Origin: an uncultured Collinsella sp.
GTDB taxonomy: Bacteria > Actinomycetota > Coriobacteriia > Coriobacteriales > Coriobacteriaceae
Direction: 5' to 3'
Assembly: GCA_902495085.1 (NCBI GenBank)
Contig: CABUWA010000041.1
Span: forward strand, 1-13,487
DNA: 13,487 bases
In this document: positions 13,482 to 13,487 of the stretch, piece by piece
How positions within the stretch are numbered: the first letter of the stretch is position 1
Layout: the number at the start of each line of letters is the position of its first letter
The notes under the pieces: model-generated
Told to the model about the DNA's origin: nothing
The model's database searches: none
The model's input: the letters and a program-made list of their open reading frames with translations, nothing else
Program-made: the position numbers and the translations under genes

Positions 13482-13487
13482 ACCAAA

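Noticed and set aside
13286..13486. Minus-strand open frame at the window end
   Set aside because: It runs through the complete tRNA-Ser and its terminator.
1..13487. CRISPR array, insertion sequence, integrase, toxin-antitoxin or defence operon
   Set aside because: No regularly spaced repeats, transposase or recombinase motifs, or paired small toxin-like genes were found on either strand.

Overview
The window comes from a GC-rich bacterium (about 60% GC by eye). The protein set and sequence style best fit a gut Coriobacteriia member such as Collinsella. This is an inference from family resemblance, because no rRNA or other taxonomic marker is present. Apart from dacA, every gene lies on the minus strand. 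In transcription order they are tRNA-Ser(GCU), a TM2-domain protein, a VanR/VanS-like two-component pair, pstB, a PhoB/PhoR-like pair, a Wzz / tyrosine-kinase / tyrosine-phosphatase module, a GNAT acetyltransferase and htpG.

Region by region: 1-155 holds no gene but contains a long nested inverted-repeat element (10-107) and a second perfect hairpin (121-148) beside the htpG stop. htpG (156-2180) has a 5' leader that folds into a GNRA-capped hairpin followed by five U. 2383-4987 is a compact operon of capsule or exopolysaccharide chain-length control (CpsC-, CpsD- and CpsB-like) ending in a GNAT gene. A strong terminator-like hairpin lies inside the first codons of that GNAT gene. 5183-8279 is a phosphate-response block (PhoR-like kinase, PhoB-like regulator and PstB) that lacks pstS, pstC, pstA and phoU in the window. 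8383-10343 is a second two-component pair whose kinase core and receiver resemble VanS and VanR. It diverges from a secreted D,D-carboxypeptidase gene (10541-11881). 12043-13194 is a poorly characterised TM2-domain protein, followed by tRNA-Ser at 13371-13461.

Taken together the window is mainly about the cell envelope and sensing: peptidoglycan trimming, a cell-wall type sensor, phosphate sensing and uptake energising, and control of surface polysaccharide by tyrosine phosphorylation. The genes are mostly core-like. I see no integrase, transposase, CRISPR array or defence operon. The least explained pieces are the 10-107 element, the htpG leader, the hairpin inside the GNAT gene, the pairing of VanRS-like genes with a D,D-carboxypeptidase, and the TM2 protein beside the tRNA.
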